From Aliivibrio sp. EL58 (GTDB lineage Bacteria; Pseudomonadota; Gammaproteobacteria; Enterobacterales; Vibrionaceae): DNA of 64,000 nt. The notes under the pieces were generated by a model, which made no database searches, had not been told where the DNA came from, and saw only the letters and a program-made list of their open reading frames with translations. The stretch is taken from contig NZ_OMPC01000006.1 of NCBI RefSeq assembly GCF_900312675.1, positions 62,001-126,000 on the forward strand, written 5' to 3'. The position numbers were made by a program, and so were the translations under genes. This document shows positions 48,848 to 59,231 of this stretch, piece by piece (position 1 is the first letter of the stretch; each line of letters starts with the position of its first letter).

Positions 48848-50974
48848 TTGGATTTATTCGATAGCCTGAAAGATGTTGCCAAAGATTACCTGCCAGAGCC
48901 TCACATTGAGGCTCTTCGTCGATCTTATCTGGTAGCAAAAGAAGCCCATGAAGGGCAGACTCGCTCAAGTGGCGAACCTTATATCATTCATCCAGTAGCT
49001 GTGGCTCGTATCCTTGCAGAAATGCGACTCGACCATAAAACGCTAATGGCTGCACTGCTTCATGATGTTATTGAAGACACTGAAGTTAGCAAGGAAGAGC
49101 TAGCAGAACAATTTGGCGAAACTGTTGCTGAATTAGTGGATGGCGTTTCTAAGCTGGACAAACTTAAGTTCCGCGATAAAAAAGAAGCACAGGCTGAAAA
49201 CTTCCGAAAAATGGTCATGGCGATGGTGCAAGACATCCGCGTTATTTTGATCAAACTTGCTGACCGTACCCACAACATGCGCACATTAGGTGCATTACGC
49301 CCTGATAAACGCCGTCGTATTGCTCGTGAAACCTTAGAAATTTTCTCTCCTTTGGCACATCGCCTTGGTATCCACAATATTAAAACTGAACTTGAAGAGT
49401 TAGGTTTTGAAGCCCTTTACCCAAATCGCTATCGCGTATTGAAGAAAGTAGTAAAATCGGCTCGTGGTAACCGTAAAGAGATGATCCAAAAAATCCATTC
49501 CGAAATTGAAGGCCGCCTTGCAGAAGCTGGCATTAAAGGACGAGTGTTGGGACGAGAGAAAAACCTGTTCTCTATTTATCATAAAATGAAAAACAAAGAA
49601 CAGCGCTTTCATACCATTATGGATATCTATGCGTTCCGAGTCGTTACGGACAATGTCGATACTTGTTATCGTGCATTAGGTCAGGTTCATAGTATCTATA
49701 AACCTCGTCCTGGTCGTATTAAAGATTACATTGCTGTACCAAAAGCCAATGGTTACCAATCTCTTCATACCTCAATGGTTGGCCCTCACGGTGTCCCTGT
49801 TGAAGTTCAGATCCGTACTGAAGACATGGAGCAGATGGCGAATAAAGGTGTGGCAGCACACTGGTCGTACAAAGAGGGTGATAACTCTAGTACTACGGCA
49901 CAGATCCGCGCTCAGCGTTGGATGCAAAGCTTACTTGAACTGCAACAGAGTGCAGGTAGCTCATTTGAATTTATTGAAAACGTAAAATCGGATTTATTCC
50001 CGAACGAAATTTACGTCTTCACACCAAAAGGCCGTATTTTTGAATTGCCTGTTGGCGCAACAGCGGTTGATTTTGCTTACGCGGTTCACTCCGATGTTGG
50101 CAATAGCTGTGTTGGCTCTCGTGTTAACCGTCAGCCTTACCCTCTAAGTAAACCACTGAAGAGCGGCCAAACGGTTGAGATCATCAGTGCTCCTGGTGCT
50201 CGTCCAAATGCGGCTTGGCTAAACTATGTTGTGACCTCAAAAGCACGAACTAAGATCCGCCAAGTACTAAAAACCATGCGTAAAGAAGATTCTGTAATTT
50301 TAGGTCGCCGTCTACTTAATCACGCATTGGGTCATAATGTTTCTTTAGATGATATTACTGAAGAAAACATGACTCACGTTTTATCAGATCTAAAATTAGC
50401 GACACAAGACGATTTGTTAGCGGCTATTGGTTTAGGCGAATTAATGAGTATTGTCGTTGCACGCCGATTACTTGGTGATGCCGATGAACTGACAGAACAA
50501 AACTCATCTAACATTGAGACATCAACGGGTAAGAAATTACCTATCCGTGGTGCTGATGGTATCTTACTGACCTTTGCAAACTGCTGTCGCCCTATTCCAG
50601 GTGATCACATTATTGCTCACGTAAGTCCTGGCCGTGGTCTTGTGGTTCATATGGAAGATTGTGCCAACGTTCGTGGTTATCAAAAAGAATTAGATAAGTA
50701 CATGGGCGTTGAATGGGCTGATGAATTCGATCAAGAATTTGCAACGGCTCTGGATATTGACATTCAAAACCACCAAGGGGCATTAGCAGATTTAGCCAAT
50801 GTCATTGCTGGTACTGGATCTAATATTCGTGGTATCACAACCGAAGAAAAAGACGGTCGCTTATATACGGTAACGGTTGAATTAACGACAAAAGATCGCA
50901 CGCACTTAGCGGAAATCATGCGTCGTATTCGTGTTATGCCACACGCACTTAAAGTTCGTAGACATAAGAACTAG
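48848..50974 (+). CDS. spoT: Bifunctional (p)ppGpp synthetase/hydrolase SpoT
   Basis: A 708-aa product. It begins with TTG (DLFDSLKDVAKDYL follows) preceded by ACGGGGCG; the match to E. coli SpoT's first residues supports this start, and no upstream ATG fits. The hydrolase HD motif HDVIEDT near residue 72 is intact. The synthetase region has YRALGQVHSIYKPRPGRIKDYIA. TGS (IYVFTPKGRIFELPVGATAVDFAYAVH) and ACT domains follow. It controls stringent-response alarmone levels. The stop TAG is the first base triplet of a module A repeat. Confidence 0.97.
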   Translation: MDLFDSLKDVAKDYLPEPHIEALRRSYLVAKEAHEGQTRSSGEPYIIHPVAVARILAEMRLDHKTLMAALLHDVIEDTEVSKEELAEQFGETVAELVDGVSKLDKLKFRDKKEAQAENFRKMVMAMVQDIRVILIKLADRTHNMRTLGALRPDKRRRIARETLEIFSPLAHRLGIHNIKTELEELGFEALYPNRYRVLKKVVKSARGNRKEMIQKIHSEIEGRLAEAGIKGRVLGREKNLFSIYHKMKNKEQRFHTIMDIYAFRVVTDNVDTCYRALGQVHSIYKPRPGRIKDYIAVPKANGYQSLHTSMVGPHGVPVEVQIRTEDMEQMANKGVAAHWSYKEGDNSSTTAQIRAQRWMQSLLELQQSAGSSFEFIENVKSDLFPNEIYVFTPKGRIFELPVGATAVDFAYAVHSDVGNSCVGSRVNRQPYPLSKPLKSGQTVEIISAPGARPNAAWLNYVVTSKARTKIRQVLKTMRKEDSVILGRRLLNHALGHNVSLDDITEENMTHVLSDLKLATQDDLLAAIGLGELMSIVVARRLLGDADELTEQNSSNIETSTGKKLPIRGADGILLTFANCCRPIPGDHIIAHVSPGRGLVVHMEDCANVRGYQKELDKYMGVEWADEFDQEFATALDIDIQNHQGALADLANVIAGTGSNIRGITTEEKDGRLYTVTVELTTKDRTHLAEIMRRIRVMPHALKVRRHKN

Positions 50975-51238
50975 AAACTATACGCTACGCTAACTAGAGG
51001 CTATAAGTGCCGTATGGTTAGCGTGGTAAGTTCTTAGGTTTCAGGACGCTACGTTTGCAGGTTTCAGGTGTACTCGTTTTTGAACCTCCTGAAACCTGAG
51101 ACCTGAACCCTTTGCTTTTGTTCTTATAGGAGCGAAGCGGTCTAGTCTCTAGTTAGCACCGCGTATAGTTTCTAGTTCCAATTTTACTGCCCTTACTCGT
51201 CCCTAGTCCCTCTAACCTATTTCAAGAAATAAAAAATC
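50966..51238. repeat. Module A - B - B' - A' - C' cluster between spoT and trmH
   Basis: A (AGAACTAGAAACTATACGC, TACGCTAACTAGAGGCTATAAG), spacer CGTATGGTTAGCGTGGTAAG, B (GTTTCAGGACGCTACG, TTTGCAGGTTTCAGG), B' (CTCCTGAAACCTGAGACC), A' with the extra core (CTTATAGGAGCGAAGCGG, TCTAGTTAGCACCGCGTATAG) and a short CTCGTCCCTAGTCCC. It is the clearest nested palindrome. Confidence 0.92.
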
Positions 51239-51928
51239 ATGAACTTAGAACGCTATCAACGAATTACTTCTGTATTAAAATCTCGTCAAACTGACCTCAC
51301 TCTTTGTTTAGAAGAAACCCATAAATCCAATAACGTATCAGCGATTGTTCGTACCGCTGATGCAACCGGCATCCATAAAATTCATGCTGTATGGCCAACA
51401 GAGCAAATGCAAATGTTAGGGCATACTTCAGCTGGGGCTCGTAACTGGGTTGATGTTGAAACTCATAAAAGCATAAAAGATGCCGTTGCTGTTTTAAAAG
51501 AGCAAGGTATGCAGATCTTAGCGACTAACCTATCTGATACTGCGGTCGATTTTCGTGAAGTTGATTACACCAAGCCAACGGCTATCATTTTAGGTAGCGA
51601 GAAAACAGGCATCAGCAAAGAAGCATTAGCCCTCGCAGATCAGGATATTATTATTCCTATGGTCGGCATGGTGCAGTCTCTGAATGTTTCAGTAGCTAGC
51701 GCATTGGTTTTGTATGAAGCGCAACGACAACGCGATTTAGCGGGCATGTATGACCGTGAAGAGAGTACCTTACCTAAAGAATACATTAATAAAGTCTTGT
51801 TTGAGCGCGGACACCCTGTACTTGCTAAAGTAGCGAAGCGTAAAGGTTTACCACTTCCAGAGTTAGATGAAACTGGGCAGATCGTGGCGGATGAGGCGTG
51901 GTGGGCAAGAATGCAGGCAGCGGATTAG
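51239..51928 (+). CDS. trmH: tRNA (guanosine(18)-2'-O)-methyltransferase
   Basis: A 229-aa SpoU/TrmH SPOUT enzyme. It has ERYQRITSVLKSRQTDLTLCLE at the N-terminus, NVSAIVRTADATGIHKIHAVWP near residue 30 with the catalytic Arg, IILGSEKTGISKEAL near residue 118, and QSLNVSVASALVLYEAQRQR near residue 143 in the knot. It methylates G18 of tRNA D-loops. It lies downstream of spoT as in E. coli, but is separated by repeats; recG does not follow here. Confidence 0.95.
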   Translation: MNLERYQRITSVLKSRQTDLTLCLEETHKSNNVSAIVRTADATGIHKIHAVWPTEQMQMLGHTSAGARNWVDVETHKSIKDAVAVLKEQGMQILATNLSDTAVDFREVDYTKPTAIILGSEKTGISKEALALADQDIIIPMVGMVQSLNVSVASALVLYEAQRQRDLAGMYDREESTLPKEYINKVLFERGHPVLAKVAKRKGLPLPELDETGQIVADEAWWARMQAAD

Positions 51929-51935
51929 GGCGAGA

Positions 51936-52346
51936 CTTAGTAAAGCTAGAGACTATACGCTGCGCTAACTAGAAACTATAAGAGCAAAAGCGAGGGTTCA
52001 GGCTTCAGGAAGAGCAAAAGCAATCACTCTGCAAGCGTAGCGATCTGAATTCTGCTCTTGCTGTTGCTCTTATAGAAGCGAAGCGGTCTAGTTAGTAAAA
52101 CGTATAGTTTCTAGTTCTTCTCCTGAAACCTAGCAACCACAACCAACCCCCTCTAACTCCCCCTTGTATCAACTATATCGATCTCATAGCAATAACGATA
52201 AAGGGGGAGAACCATTCTTTGTTACTGTGATAACAGCAGGTTGCCTCTGAATTCTGCAAGCGCAGCGATCTGAACTCTGCTTTTTAGCTCTTCCTGAAAC
52301 CTTAAACCTTTAGGACAAAGTCCGTCCTTAAGCGAAGCGTCCTGCT
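51936..52346. repeat. Module A - B - D - A' - E - D - C cluster
   Basis: A (GAGACTATACGCTGCGC, TAACTAGAAACTATAAG), TTCAGG words, D (CTCTGCAAGCGTAGCGATC), A' (CTTATAGAAGCGAAGCGG with a decayed AGTAAAACGTATAG), E arms (ACCCCCTCTAACTCCCCC and AAAGGGGGAGAACCATTC), D (CTGAATTCTGCAAGCGCAGC, GATCTGAAC), and C-like GTCCTTAAGCGAAGCGTCC. It lies between convergent genes; no ORF. Confidence 0.9.
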
Positions 52347-52347
52347 C

Positions 52348-53268
52348 TTACTCCCTGATCAACATAAACGTTCCTGAAAACTCAGCGGCTGGCTGATCCC
52401 CATTACACAAATCAACCTTCACTTTAACTCGAGCTCGCTTACCTGATTTCAAGCGATCAAAATCCCCTTGTAAACAATTTAATGATGTTATGCCTTTCGG
52501 GCTTTCGGTGATCGGTTGACGATAACGGATATGACTATCAACCAACATAATACTGGTTGTATCTAAGCCACGCTCTTTTAAGAGCAACCACACCATCCCC
52601 CATGCGGTGAGAGTTCCCATCGTAAAGATGCTGCCCGCAAACATGCTGTTGTGTGGATTCAAGTTGGCATTTAATACCGCTCCAACTTCAAATCGATATC
52701 CTGTGTATTGGGTGATTTTAATCCCCATTTTATCGCTGATTGGGATCTCTTTCTCCCAACGGTCTTGTAATTCTGCGCACCAATCTGGGCGACGTAATAC
52801 ATCTGCAAGAGGATCGAGTTGCTTAAGCATTTGCTGGTGACGGATCGGACCCCGCTCATCACTGAGCTCTCCTTGGTTTTCAAATCCATTACGAATATAA
52901 AAGGGAATCGCCTCTTCTCGTGCGTTACAAACTAAACGCTTTGCACCCTCTTGTCGCGCGTAAGACTCTAGAGCGACCATGATCAATGCACCTATGCCTT
53001 TCCCTCTATAATGAGAAGAAACGGCCATATAGCGGATTTGACCATCATTATCGGGGGTTAAATATAAACGTCCGACGGCAATAGGTTGACCTCGCCCATC
53101 CAAAATCATTCGATGCTGGCTCATATCATCATACGCATCACGCTCTGAACCTTCAGGTTGACGCCAAGGCTCACGCAATACTTGCCAACGGAAATGATAG
53201 TAGGCTTTTAGTTCAGCCTTTGTGGTTGGGGTGATCAATCGAAACATATAAATCCTTTTATTTATCAA
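52348..53268 (-). CDS. GNAT acetyltransferase fused to a hotdog-fold thioesterase-like domain (YiiD-like)
   Basis: A 306-aa two-domain protein. The N-terminal ~150 residues are a GNAT domain, with MAVSSHYRGKGIGALIMVALE carrying the acetyl-CoA RGxGxG/A loop near residue 84, and NGFENQGE. After a ~15-residue linker the C-terminal half is a YiiD_C hotdog domain (LNPHNSMFAGSIFTMGTLTAWGM near residue 205, VDSHIRYRQPI). The E. coli YiiD has this fusion. Substrates are unknown; an acyl-CoA/ACP metabolic role is inferred. Next to dtd across a repeat cluster. Confidence 0.87.
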   Translation of the reverse strand: MINKRIYMFRLITPTTKAELKAYYHFRWQVLREPWRQPEGSERDAYDDMSQHRMILDGRGQPIAVGRLYLTPDNDGQIRYMAVSSHYRGKGIGALIMVALESYARQEGAKRLVCNAREEAIPFYIRNGFENQGELSDERGPIRHQQMLKQLDPLADVLRRPDWCAELQDRWEKEIPISDKMGIKITQYTGYRFEVGAVLNANLNPHNSMFAGSIFTMGTLTAWGMVWLLLKERGLDTTSIMLVDSHIRYRQPITESPKGITSLNCLQGDFDRLKSGKRARVKVKVDLCNGDQPAAEFSGTFMLIRE

Positions 53269-53660
53269 AAGCAGGGTTCAGATCGGTCGCAAGCTCCCTT
53301 GCAGAGTTCAGGCGTGATCGTTGTTATTGCAGCGGTCACAAGACTGTTCCTCCCCTTTTTCACCAATGTTATTTGGTAGTCATTGTCGATATAAGGGGAG
53401 GCTAGGAGGGGTTGTTAATAACGAAACTTAACTTATCGACATAACATAAAAACAGTATAACCAACTTCTGTTTTTTCTCTTCCTAAACCTAGTAATCACA
53501 AGCAACCCCCTCTAACTCCCCCTTGTATTCACTATATCGGTCTCATAACAATAGCAATAAAGGGGGAGAACCATTCTTTGTCGCTGTGATAACCGCGATC
53601 ACCTCTGAAATCTGCAAGCGCAGCGATCTAAACTCTGCTCTTCCTCGAGCCTCGTCCCTG
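53269..53660. repeat. Module D - E - E' - D cluster between dtd and the YiiD-like gene
   Basis: D' (AGGGTTCAGATCGGTCGC, AAGCTCCCTTGCAGAGTTCAG), E (TTCCTCCCCTTTTTCACC and ATAAGGGGAGGCTAGGAGG), a second type of E (AACCCCCTCTAACTCCCCC; AAAGGGGGAGAACCATTC), D (TCTGAAATCTGCAAGCGCAG), and a C-like CTCGAGCCTCGTCCC. No ORF worth calling. Confidence 0.88.
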
Positions 53661-53662
53661 CT

Positions 53663-54103
53663 CTATACCTGCAACCAGAACGTCACTGGCCCATCATTCA
53701 CTAGCGACACTTTCATGTCCGCGGCAAATCGCCCTCTTTGCGTATTTATCTTCTCTTCGCATAAATCTGAAAAGTGATCATACAAACGCTCGGCATCAAT
53801 AGGATGCGCTCCTTTAGAAAAGCCGGGACGTGTGCCTTTTTTAGTATCTGCAGGTAAAGTAAATTGCGAAACAACTAATACACTACCGTTAATTTGTTGC
53901 ACATTTAAGTTCATCTTACCGTCATCATCTTCAAAAATTCGATAAGTCAGTACGCGTTCCATTAAACGTTTTGCTTTGGCTTCATCATCTTCTCTTTCTA
54001 CACCAAGTAAGATCAATAACCCTTGATTAATCTCACCGGTTACTTCGCCATCCACTTTTACTGCGGCTTCACTTACTCTCTGGATCAGTGCTATCACTTT
54101 CAA
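53663..54103 (-). CDS. dtd: D-aminoacyl-tRNA deacylase
   Basis: A 146-aa product of normal length. [21 protein letters not shown] at the start, [20 protein letters not shown] near residue 78 (the SQFTL motif), and [11 protein letters not shown] at the end (the Gly-cisPro chirality motif). It frees D-amino acids and glycine from mischarged tRNA. It overlaps yihY by 35 bases, so the two are co-transcribed. Confidence 0.97.
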   Translation of the reverse strand: MKVIALIQRVSEAAVKVDGEVTGEINQGLLILLGVEREDDEAKAKRLMERVLTYRIFEDDDGKMNLNVQQINGSVLVVSQFTLPADTKKGTRPGFSKGAHPIDAERLYDHFSDLCEEKINTQRGRFAADMKVSLVNDGPVTFWLQV

Positions 54104-55001
54104 TAAATCCTTGCTGTTTTGTTAATGCTTTAATATCAGATTCCAATACATTGGTACCTACTTTACCCGCTAACCATTCATCAAACTCACCTAGGCTTGC
54201 GGTAATTTCAGCACCTATAAGTACGATTATCCAACATAAATAAACCCAGACGAACAAAATAGGAACCGCAGCCAATGCACCGTAAATCACTTGATAAGAA
54301 GGAAATTGCGTGATGTATTGAGCAAAACCAACTTTGCTGATTTCAAATAAACACCCTGCCGACATCGCACCAACCAAGGCATGCCTCACTCGCACTTTCT
54401 TATTGGGTACCAATAAATACAAACCAACAAATGCTGAGAAAGACAATATGATAGGCAACCAACCTAATAAAGTCCGATAAAAACTGGAAACAATTTCATC
54501 GTCCATGATCTTTAATGAGGTCACATACGAAGTAGCAGCAATACTTGCCCCGACCAATAAAGGCCCTAGCGTCAATATCATCCAATAAAGTGAAAACGAA
54601 TACATCTGACGGCGCTTTTCTTTCACTCGCCAAATATAATTCAAGCTACGATCTATCGCTGAGATCAACATCACTGACGCGACAAATAAAAAGCCTGAAC
54701 CAACCGCGGTCATCTTTCCGGTATTAGAGATAAATTCTTTTAAACTTCCTTCAACGGCATCACTGGCAGCAGGAACAAAGTTCTCAATGACAAAAGCCTG
54801 AATTATATCTCCAGCACCAGAGAATAGAGGAAATTGAGACAGTACAGATAATAGAACCGTCACTAATGGCACCAAAGACAGCAACGTAATGTAGGCCATG
54901 TAGCCGGCACTTACTGTAAGTCTATCGTGAATAATTCGTTGTTTTAAAAATAAAAAATATGACCAGCCAATCCTTAGCTTATGTTTAATCTTGTCTTCCA
55001 T
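54069..55001 (-). CDS. yihY: YihY/BrkB-family inner-membrane protein
   Basis: A 310-aa product with about six membrane segments. The family block [28 protein letters not shown] spans residues ~31-58, then [34 protein letters not shown], and [25 protein letters not shown]. The old name ribonuclease BN is wrong for this family; its function is unknown. Coupled to dtd, as in many gamma-proteobacteria. Confidence 0.94.
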   Translation of the reverse strand: MEDKIKHKLRIGWSYFLFLKQRIIHDRLTVSAGYMAYITLLSLVPLVTVLLSVLSQFPLFSGAGDIIQAFVIENFVPAASDAVEGSLKEFISNTGKMTAVGSGFLFVASVMLISAIDRSLNYIWRVKEKRRQMYSFSLYWMILTLGPLLVGASIAATSYVTSLKIMDDEIVSSFYRTLLGWLPIILSFSAFVGLYLLVPNKKVRVRHALVGAMSAGCLFEISKVGFAQYITQFPSYQVIYGALAAVPILFVWVYLCWIIVLIGAEITASLGEFDEWLAGKVGTNVLESDIKALTKQQGFIESDSTDPESK

Positions 55002-55032
55002 TTATCCACTCTTTAAAAAATCAATTTTTACA

Positions 55033-55198
55033 TATACCAATTCAAGTAAGTAGATGTCCAGATAATTGCGTAGGAAAAATAGATTAAAACAAGGCATAAA
55101 TTGCAATAACTAGTGGGCCTAATTATAAGGTTTATAACGCAGTTATAATCTATTTTAACAAGCAAGAATGATCACCTACTTATTTGGGTTGGTATTAT
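55033..55198. mobile_element. MITE-like element with imperfect terminal inverted repeats
   Basis: The left end TATACCAATTCAAGTAAGTA, GATG and the right end (reverse complement) AATACCAACCCAAATAAGTA, GGTG match over about 24 bases with several mismatches. Internal sequence AGATTAAAACAAGGC and its partner GTTATAATCTATTTTAAC also pair. No coding sequence. Size and termini fit a miniature inverted-repeat element. It lies upstream of yihY and downstream of the typA terminator. Confidence 0.7.
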
Positions 55199-55209
55199 CA
55201 TAACAGATA

Positions 55210-55248
55210 AAAAAAATCCCTTCGTAGTTGCCTACAAAGGGATTTTAA
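55210..55248 (-). terminator. Rho-independent terminator of typA
   Basis: On the minus strand AATCCCTTTGTAGG-CAA-CTACGAAGGGATT followed by TTTTTTTATC. It lies about 50 bases after the typA stop. Confidence 0.88.
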
Positions 55249-55295
55249 ATTTTATTCGATTTGTGATTTAACTAAAGCTAAATCCGAATCAATAA

Positions 55296-57131
55296 TTACT
55301 TAGGAGCACGACCTGCACGCTTACGATCGTTCTCTGTAAGATGACGCTTACGGATACGGATGCTTGCTGGTGTTACTTCTACTAGCTCATCATCATCGAT
55401 GAATTCTAGAGCTTGCTCAAGTGTGTACTTGATAGCAGGAGAAAGCGTTTGTGCTTCATCAGTACCAGATGCACGTACGTTAGTCAGTTGCTTACCACGT
55501 AGACAGTTGATAGTCAGATCGTTAGCACGGTTATGAATACCGATGATTTGACCTTCGTATACTTCGTCACCGTGTTCAGCAAATAGACGACCACGCTCTT
55601 GAAGGTTGAATAGAGAGTAAGTTACTGCTTTACCCATACCGTTCGAGATTAATACGCCGTTAGCACGTTGGCCGATTTCGCCGCCTTTGTGTGGACCGTA
55701 GTGATCAAATGAGTGGTAGATTAGACCAGAACCTGAAGTCATTGTTAGGAATTCAGTTTGGAAACCGATAAGACCACGAGAAGGCATCATGAAGTCCATG
55801 CGAACACGGCCTTTACCATCTGGAGCCATATCTGTTAGCTCACCCTTACGGATACCAATGCTTTCCATGATTGCACCTTGGTGCTCTTCCATAACATCGA
55901 TAGTTACTGTTTCAAACGGTTCTGTTAGAACACCGTTTTCATCATTTTTGATGATAACTTCAGGACGAGATACTGCTAGCTCGAAACCTTCACGACGCAT
56001 GTTTTCGATCAGGATAGATAGGTGAAGTTCACCACGGCCTGATACGCGGAATTTATCTGGATCTGATGCTTGTTCAACACGTAATGCTACGTTGTGAACT
56101 AATTCTTTTTCTAGACGCTCAAGGATGTTACGTGAAGTAACGAACTTACCTTCTTTACCAGCGAAAGGTGAGTTGTTTACTTGGAAAGTCATTGTTACTG
56201 TTGGTTCGTCAACAGACAGTGGCTTCATCGCTTCAACGTTGTTTACGTCACAGATTGTGTCTGAAATTTTCAGCTCACCAAGACCTGTGATTGCAATGAT
56301 GTCACCAGCATTTGCAACTTCAACTTCGTGACGGTCAAGACCTAGGTAACCAAGAACTGTACCTACTTTACCGTTACGTTGTTTGCCATCAGCACCAACG
56401 ATAGTTACTTGTTGGTTTGCTCTTACAGAACCACGAGTAACACGACAAACACCGATTACACCAACGTAAGAGTTGTAATCTAGTTGAGAAACTTGCATTT
56501 GTAGAGAACCGTCGATATCAACATTTGGAGCTTCAACGTTATCAACTACAGCTTGGAACAATGGTTCCATGTTCTCGCCGATTTCGCCTTCTTCCATTGT
56601 AGCCCAACCGTTTAGAGCTGAAGCGTATACAACTGTGAAGTCTAGTTGCTCATCTGTTGCGCCTAGGTTGTCGAATAGGTCAAAGATTTGGTCCATAACC
56701 CAATCAGGACGAGCACCAGGGCGGTCAATCTTGTTGATAACAACGATTGGCTTAAGGCCGTGTGAGAATGCTTTTTGTGTAACGAAACGCGTTTGAGGCA
56801 TTGGGCCGTCAACTGCATCTACGATAAGAAGAACAGAATCAACCATAGACATAATACGCTCAACTTCACCACCGAAATCGGCGTGTCCAGGAGTATCTAC
56901 GATGTTGATGCGGTAATCGTTCCAGTTAATTGCTGTATTTTTAGCAAGGATCGTAATACCACGCTCTTTCTCGATGTCGTTCGAGTCCATTACGCGTTCT
57001 TCAGTCTCACCACGAGATGATTCTAGTGTGCCTGATTGTTGTAATAGCTTATCAACCAGTGTTGTTTTACCGTGGTCAACGTGCGCAATAATTGCGATAT
57101 TTCTTAGTTTATCAATCTGTGGAGTAGACAT
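55296..57131 (-). CDS. typA: Ribosome-associated GTPase TypA/BipA
   Basis: 611 aa from the ATG at 57131 ([15 protein letters not shown]); the longer frame to 57167 adds 12 residues not usual in the family. G1 [12 protein letters not shown], switch region EKERGITI, G3 [13 protein letters not shown], and G4 NKIDRPGA show a translational GTPase; the EF-G-like and BipA-specific C-terminal parts follow ([24 protein letters not shown]). It aids 50S assembly, especially in cold, and stress adaptation. Divergent from glnA, as in many gamma-proteobacteria. Confidence 0.97.
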   Translation of the reverse strand: MSTPQIDKLRNIAIIAHVDHGKTTLVDKLLQQSGTLESSRGETEERVMDSNDIEKERGITILAKNTAINWNDYRINIVDTPGHADFGGEVERIMSMVDSVLLIVDAVDGPMPQTRFVTQKAFSHGLKPIVVINKIDRPGARPDWVMDQIFDLFDNLGATDEQLDFTVVYASALNGWATMEEGEIGENMEPLFQAVVDNVEAPNVDIDGSLQMQVSQLDYNSYVGVIGVCRVTRGSVRANQQVTIVGADGKQRNGKVGTVLGYLGLDRHEVEVANAGDIIAITGLGELKISDTICDVNNVEAMKPLSVDEPTVTMTFQVNNSPFAGKEGKFVTSRNILERLEKELVHNVALRVEQASDPDKFRVSGRGELHLSILIENMRREGFELAVSRPEVIIKNDENGVLTEPFETVTIDVMEEHQGAIMESIGIRKGELTDMAPDGKGRVRMDFMMPSRGLIGFQTEFLTMTSGSGLIYHSFDHYGPHKGGEIGQRANGVLISNGMGKAVTYSLFNLQERGRLFAEHGDEVYEGQIIGIHNRANDLTINCLRGKQLTNVRASGTDEAQTLSPAIKYTLEQALEFIDDDELVEVTPASIRIRKRHLTENDRKRAGRAPK

Positions 57132-57512
57132 GGATTCAAATTCACTCAGAGCGGGTAGAGCCACCATTGGCGCTACTTTGGTTTAAAAACGGTCAATAAT
57201 TTAACAGATTTTAGAGCAAAACCCACGAAATATGTGATTGAAGACACAATTTTTTTTCAATTAATTTAATCGAGCCCACAAAAACGACGAAAAAACGACC
57301 GCTACGTTTAAAAAAAAGCCAATTTGAACTTCAACTTTATTAAAAAAAACAAAAAACAAAAACATTTCTTTATCAATACGTTAAGAATGAACATATTTTA
57401 ATTTAGTCCATTTCATACGGAAATTTGATTGACAAATATGCTATTTCCCTGCTGAATAGCAGTCAGAAGTAATTAGTGATGATTTATTTTTTTAATTAGC
57501 CCAAACCTTACT
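57132..57512. other. AT-rich gene-free gap upstream of typA and glnA
   Basis: About 380 bases without a plausible gene. It holds homopolymer A/T runs (AAAAAAAACAAAAAACAAAA-like) and probably the typA promoter; I could not fix -35/-10 elements with confidence. Confidence 0.5.
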
Positions 57513-57550
57513 CGCACTAAATTGGTGCAAGCAAAGATTAAATTGGTGCA
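57513..57550 (+). promoter_or_regulatory. Two NtrC-binding sites of the glnA enhancer
   Basis: Site 1 (57514-57529) GCACTAAATTGGTGCA is nearly perfect against the known NtrC consensus TGCACYAAWWTGGTGCA. Site 2 (57535-57550) has the intact right half AAATTGGTGCA and a degraded left half. They lie about 100 bases upstream of the sigma54 promoter, the usual enhancer distance. Confidence 0.9.
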
Positions 57551-57611
57551 ATTAATGAGTAACGCTCAAGGAGAAATAACATAACTCACTAATATTAAAG
57601 GATTATTACTT

Positions 57612-57629
57612 TTGGCACAGTTCTAGCTA
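57612..57629 (+). promoter_or_regulatory. Sigma54 promoter of glnA
   Basis: TTGGCACAGTTCTAGCTA matches the -24/-12 pattern: GG and GC are 10 bases apart and TGGCAC is perfect. It lies ~60 bases before the glnA start and ~100 bases after the NtrC sites. RpoN plus phosphorylated NtrC should activate it under nitrogen limitation. Confidence 0.9.
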
Positions 57630-57688
57630 TATAGAAAATAACAGCTTAGCTGGCCAATATTAAATTATAACACCGGAGGTTATCCTAC

Positions 57689-59098
57689 ATGTCAGTAGAA
57701 AACGTATTAGCTCTAATTCAAGAGAACGAAGTAAAATTTATTGATTTACGCTTTACCGATACAAAAGGTAAAGAGCAACATATCTCAATCCCTTCTCATC
57801 AAGTTGACGCAGACTTCTTCGAAGACGGTAAAATGTTTGATGGTTCTTCAGTTGCTGGCTGGAAAGGCATTAACGAATCTGACATGGTAATGATGCCAGA
57901 TGCAGCAAGTGCTGTACTTGACCCATTCACGGCAGATCCAACACTAAACATTCGTTGTGACATTCTTGAACCAACAACAATGCAAGGTTACGATCGTGAT
58001 CCACGCTCAATCGCAAAACGTTCAGAAGATTACCTACGTTCAACAGGTCTTGCTGATACAGTTTTAGTTGGTCCAGAACCAGAATTCTTCCTATTTGATG
58101 ACGTTCGTTTCAATACTGATATGTCAGGTTCTTTCTTTAAGATTGATGATATTGAAGCAGCATGGAACTCAGGTACGGAATACGAAGGCGGCAACAAAGG
58201 CCACCGTCCTGGCGTTAAAGGTGGTTACTTCCCAGTAGCTCCTGTTGATTCATCTCAAGATATCCGTTCTGCTATGTGTTTAATCATGGAAGAAATGGGC
58301 CTTGTTGTTGAAGCACACCACCATGAAGTAGCAACAGCAGGTCAAAATGAGATCGCAACACGCTTCAATACGCTAACAAACAAAGCAGATGAAACTCAAA
58401 TCTATAAGTATGTTGTTCATAACGTAGCTCACGCTTACGGTAAAACAGCGACTTTCATGCCAAAACCTCTTGTTGGTGACAACGGTTCAGGTATGCATGT
58501 TCATATGTCATTAAACAAAGATGGGCAAAACCTATTTGCTGGCGATAAATACGGCGGCCTATCTGAAATGGCTATCTTCTTTATTGGCGGCATCATTAAA
58601 CATGCTCGTGCAATCAATGCATTTGCTAACCCAACAACTAACTCATACAAGCGTCTTGTACCTGGTTTTGAAGCGCCTGTTATGCTTGCATATTCTGCAC
58701 GTAACCGTTCTGCTTCTATCCGTATCCCTGTGGTACCAAGCCCGAAAGCACGTCGTATCGAAGTTCGTTTTGGTGACCCAGCAGCAAACCCATACTTAAG
58801 CTATTCTGCAATGCTAATGGCCGGTCTTGATGGCATTAAGAACAAGATCAACCCAGGTGAAGCAATGGATAAAGATCTATATGACTTACCAGCAGAAGAA
58901 GCAGCAGAGATCCCTAAAGTAGCTGAGTCTCTAGATATCGCATTACAAGCTCTAGATTCAGATCGCGAATTCTTGACTGCGGGTGGCGTATTCTCTAATG
59001 ACTTCATTGATTCTTACATCAACCTTAAAGCTCAAGATGTTGCTGCTCTCAACACAGCAGTTCACCCACTTGAGTTTGAAATGTACTACTCAGTATAA
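57689..59098 (+). CDS. glnA: Glutamine synthetase, type I
   Basis: A 469-aa product, normal length. It has [19 protein letters not shown] near the start, [14 protein letters not shown] near residue 130 (metal-binding Glu), [13 protein letters not shown] near residue 262, [18 protein letters not shown] near residue 315, and ASIRIPVV. The regulatory adenylylation loop [10 protein letters not shown] has Tyr near residue 398, so GlnE control is expected. GGAGG precedes the ATG. It assimilates ammonia and is the first gene of glnA-ntrBC. Confidence 0.98.
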   Translation: MSVENVLALIQENEVKFIDLRFTDTKGKEQHISIPSHQVDADFFEDGKMFDGSSVAGWKGINESDMVMMPDAASAVLDPFTADPTLNIRCDILEPTTMQGYDRDPRSIAKRSEDYLRSTGLADTVLVGPEPEFFLFDDVRFNTDMSGSFFKIDDIEAAWNSGTEYEGGNKGHRPGVKGGYFPVAPVDSSQDIRSAMCLIMEEMGLVVEAHHHEVATAGQNEIATRFNTLTNKADETQIYKYVVHNVAHAYGKTATFMPKPLVGDNGSGMHVHMSLNKDGQNLFAGDKYGGLSEMAIFFIGGIIKHARAINAFANPTTNSYKRLVPGFEAPVMLAYSARNRSASIRIPVVPSPKARRIEVRFGDPAANPYLSYSAMLMAGLDGIKNKINPGEAMDKDLYDLPAEEAAEIPKVAESLDIALQALDSDREFLTAGGVFSNDFIDSYINLKAQDVAALNTAVHPLEFEMYYSV

Positions 59099-59143
59099 TT
59101 TCACGTAACCTACTTTGATTACACTGTAGATTGCACTATTTCA

Positions 59144-59173
59144 GGCTCGCTTTAATTAAGCGGGCCTTTTTTA
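59144..59173 (+). terminator. Rho-independent terminator after glnA
   Basis: GGCTCGCTT-TAATT-AAGCGGGCC followed by TTTTTTATATT. It lies ~45 bases past the glnA stop. Readthrough would feed ntrBC. Confidence 0.9.
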
Positions 59174-59231
59174 TATTAGAAAAAAGCGGTAAAGGAATTG
59201 ACATAGTTCCCGTATGAAAAACAAGGTATGA

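Noticed and set aside
53523-53777. 84-aa ORF on the plus strand across repeats and the dtd 3' end
   Set aside because: It is made of repeat words and antisense to dtd; no ribosome site or family similarity.
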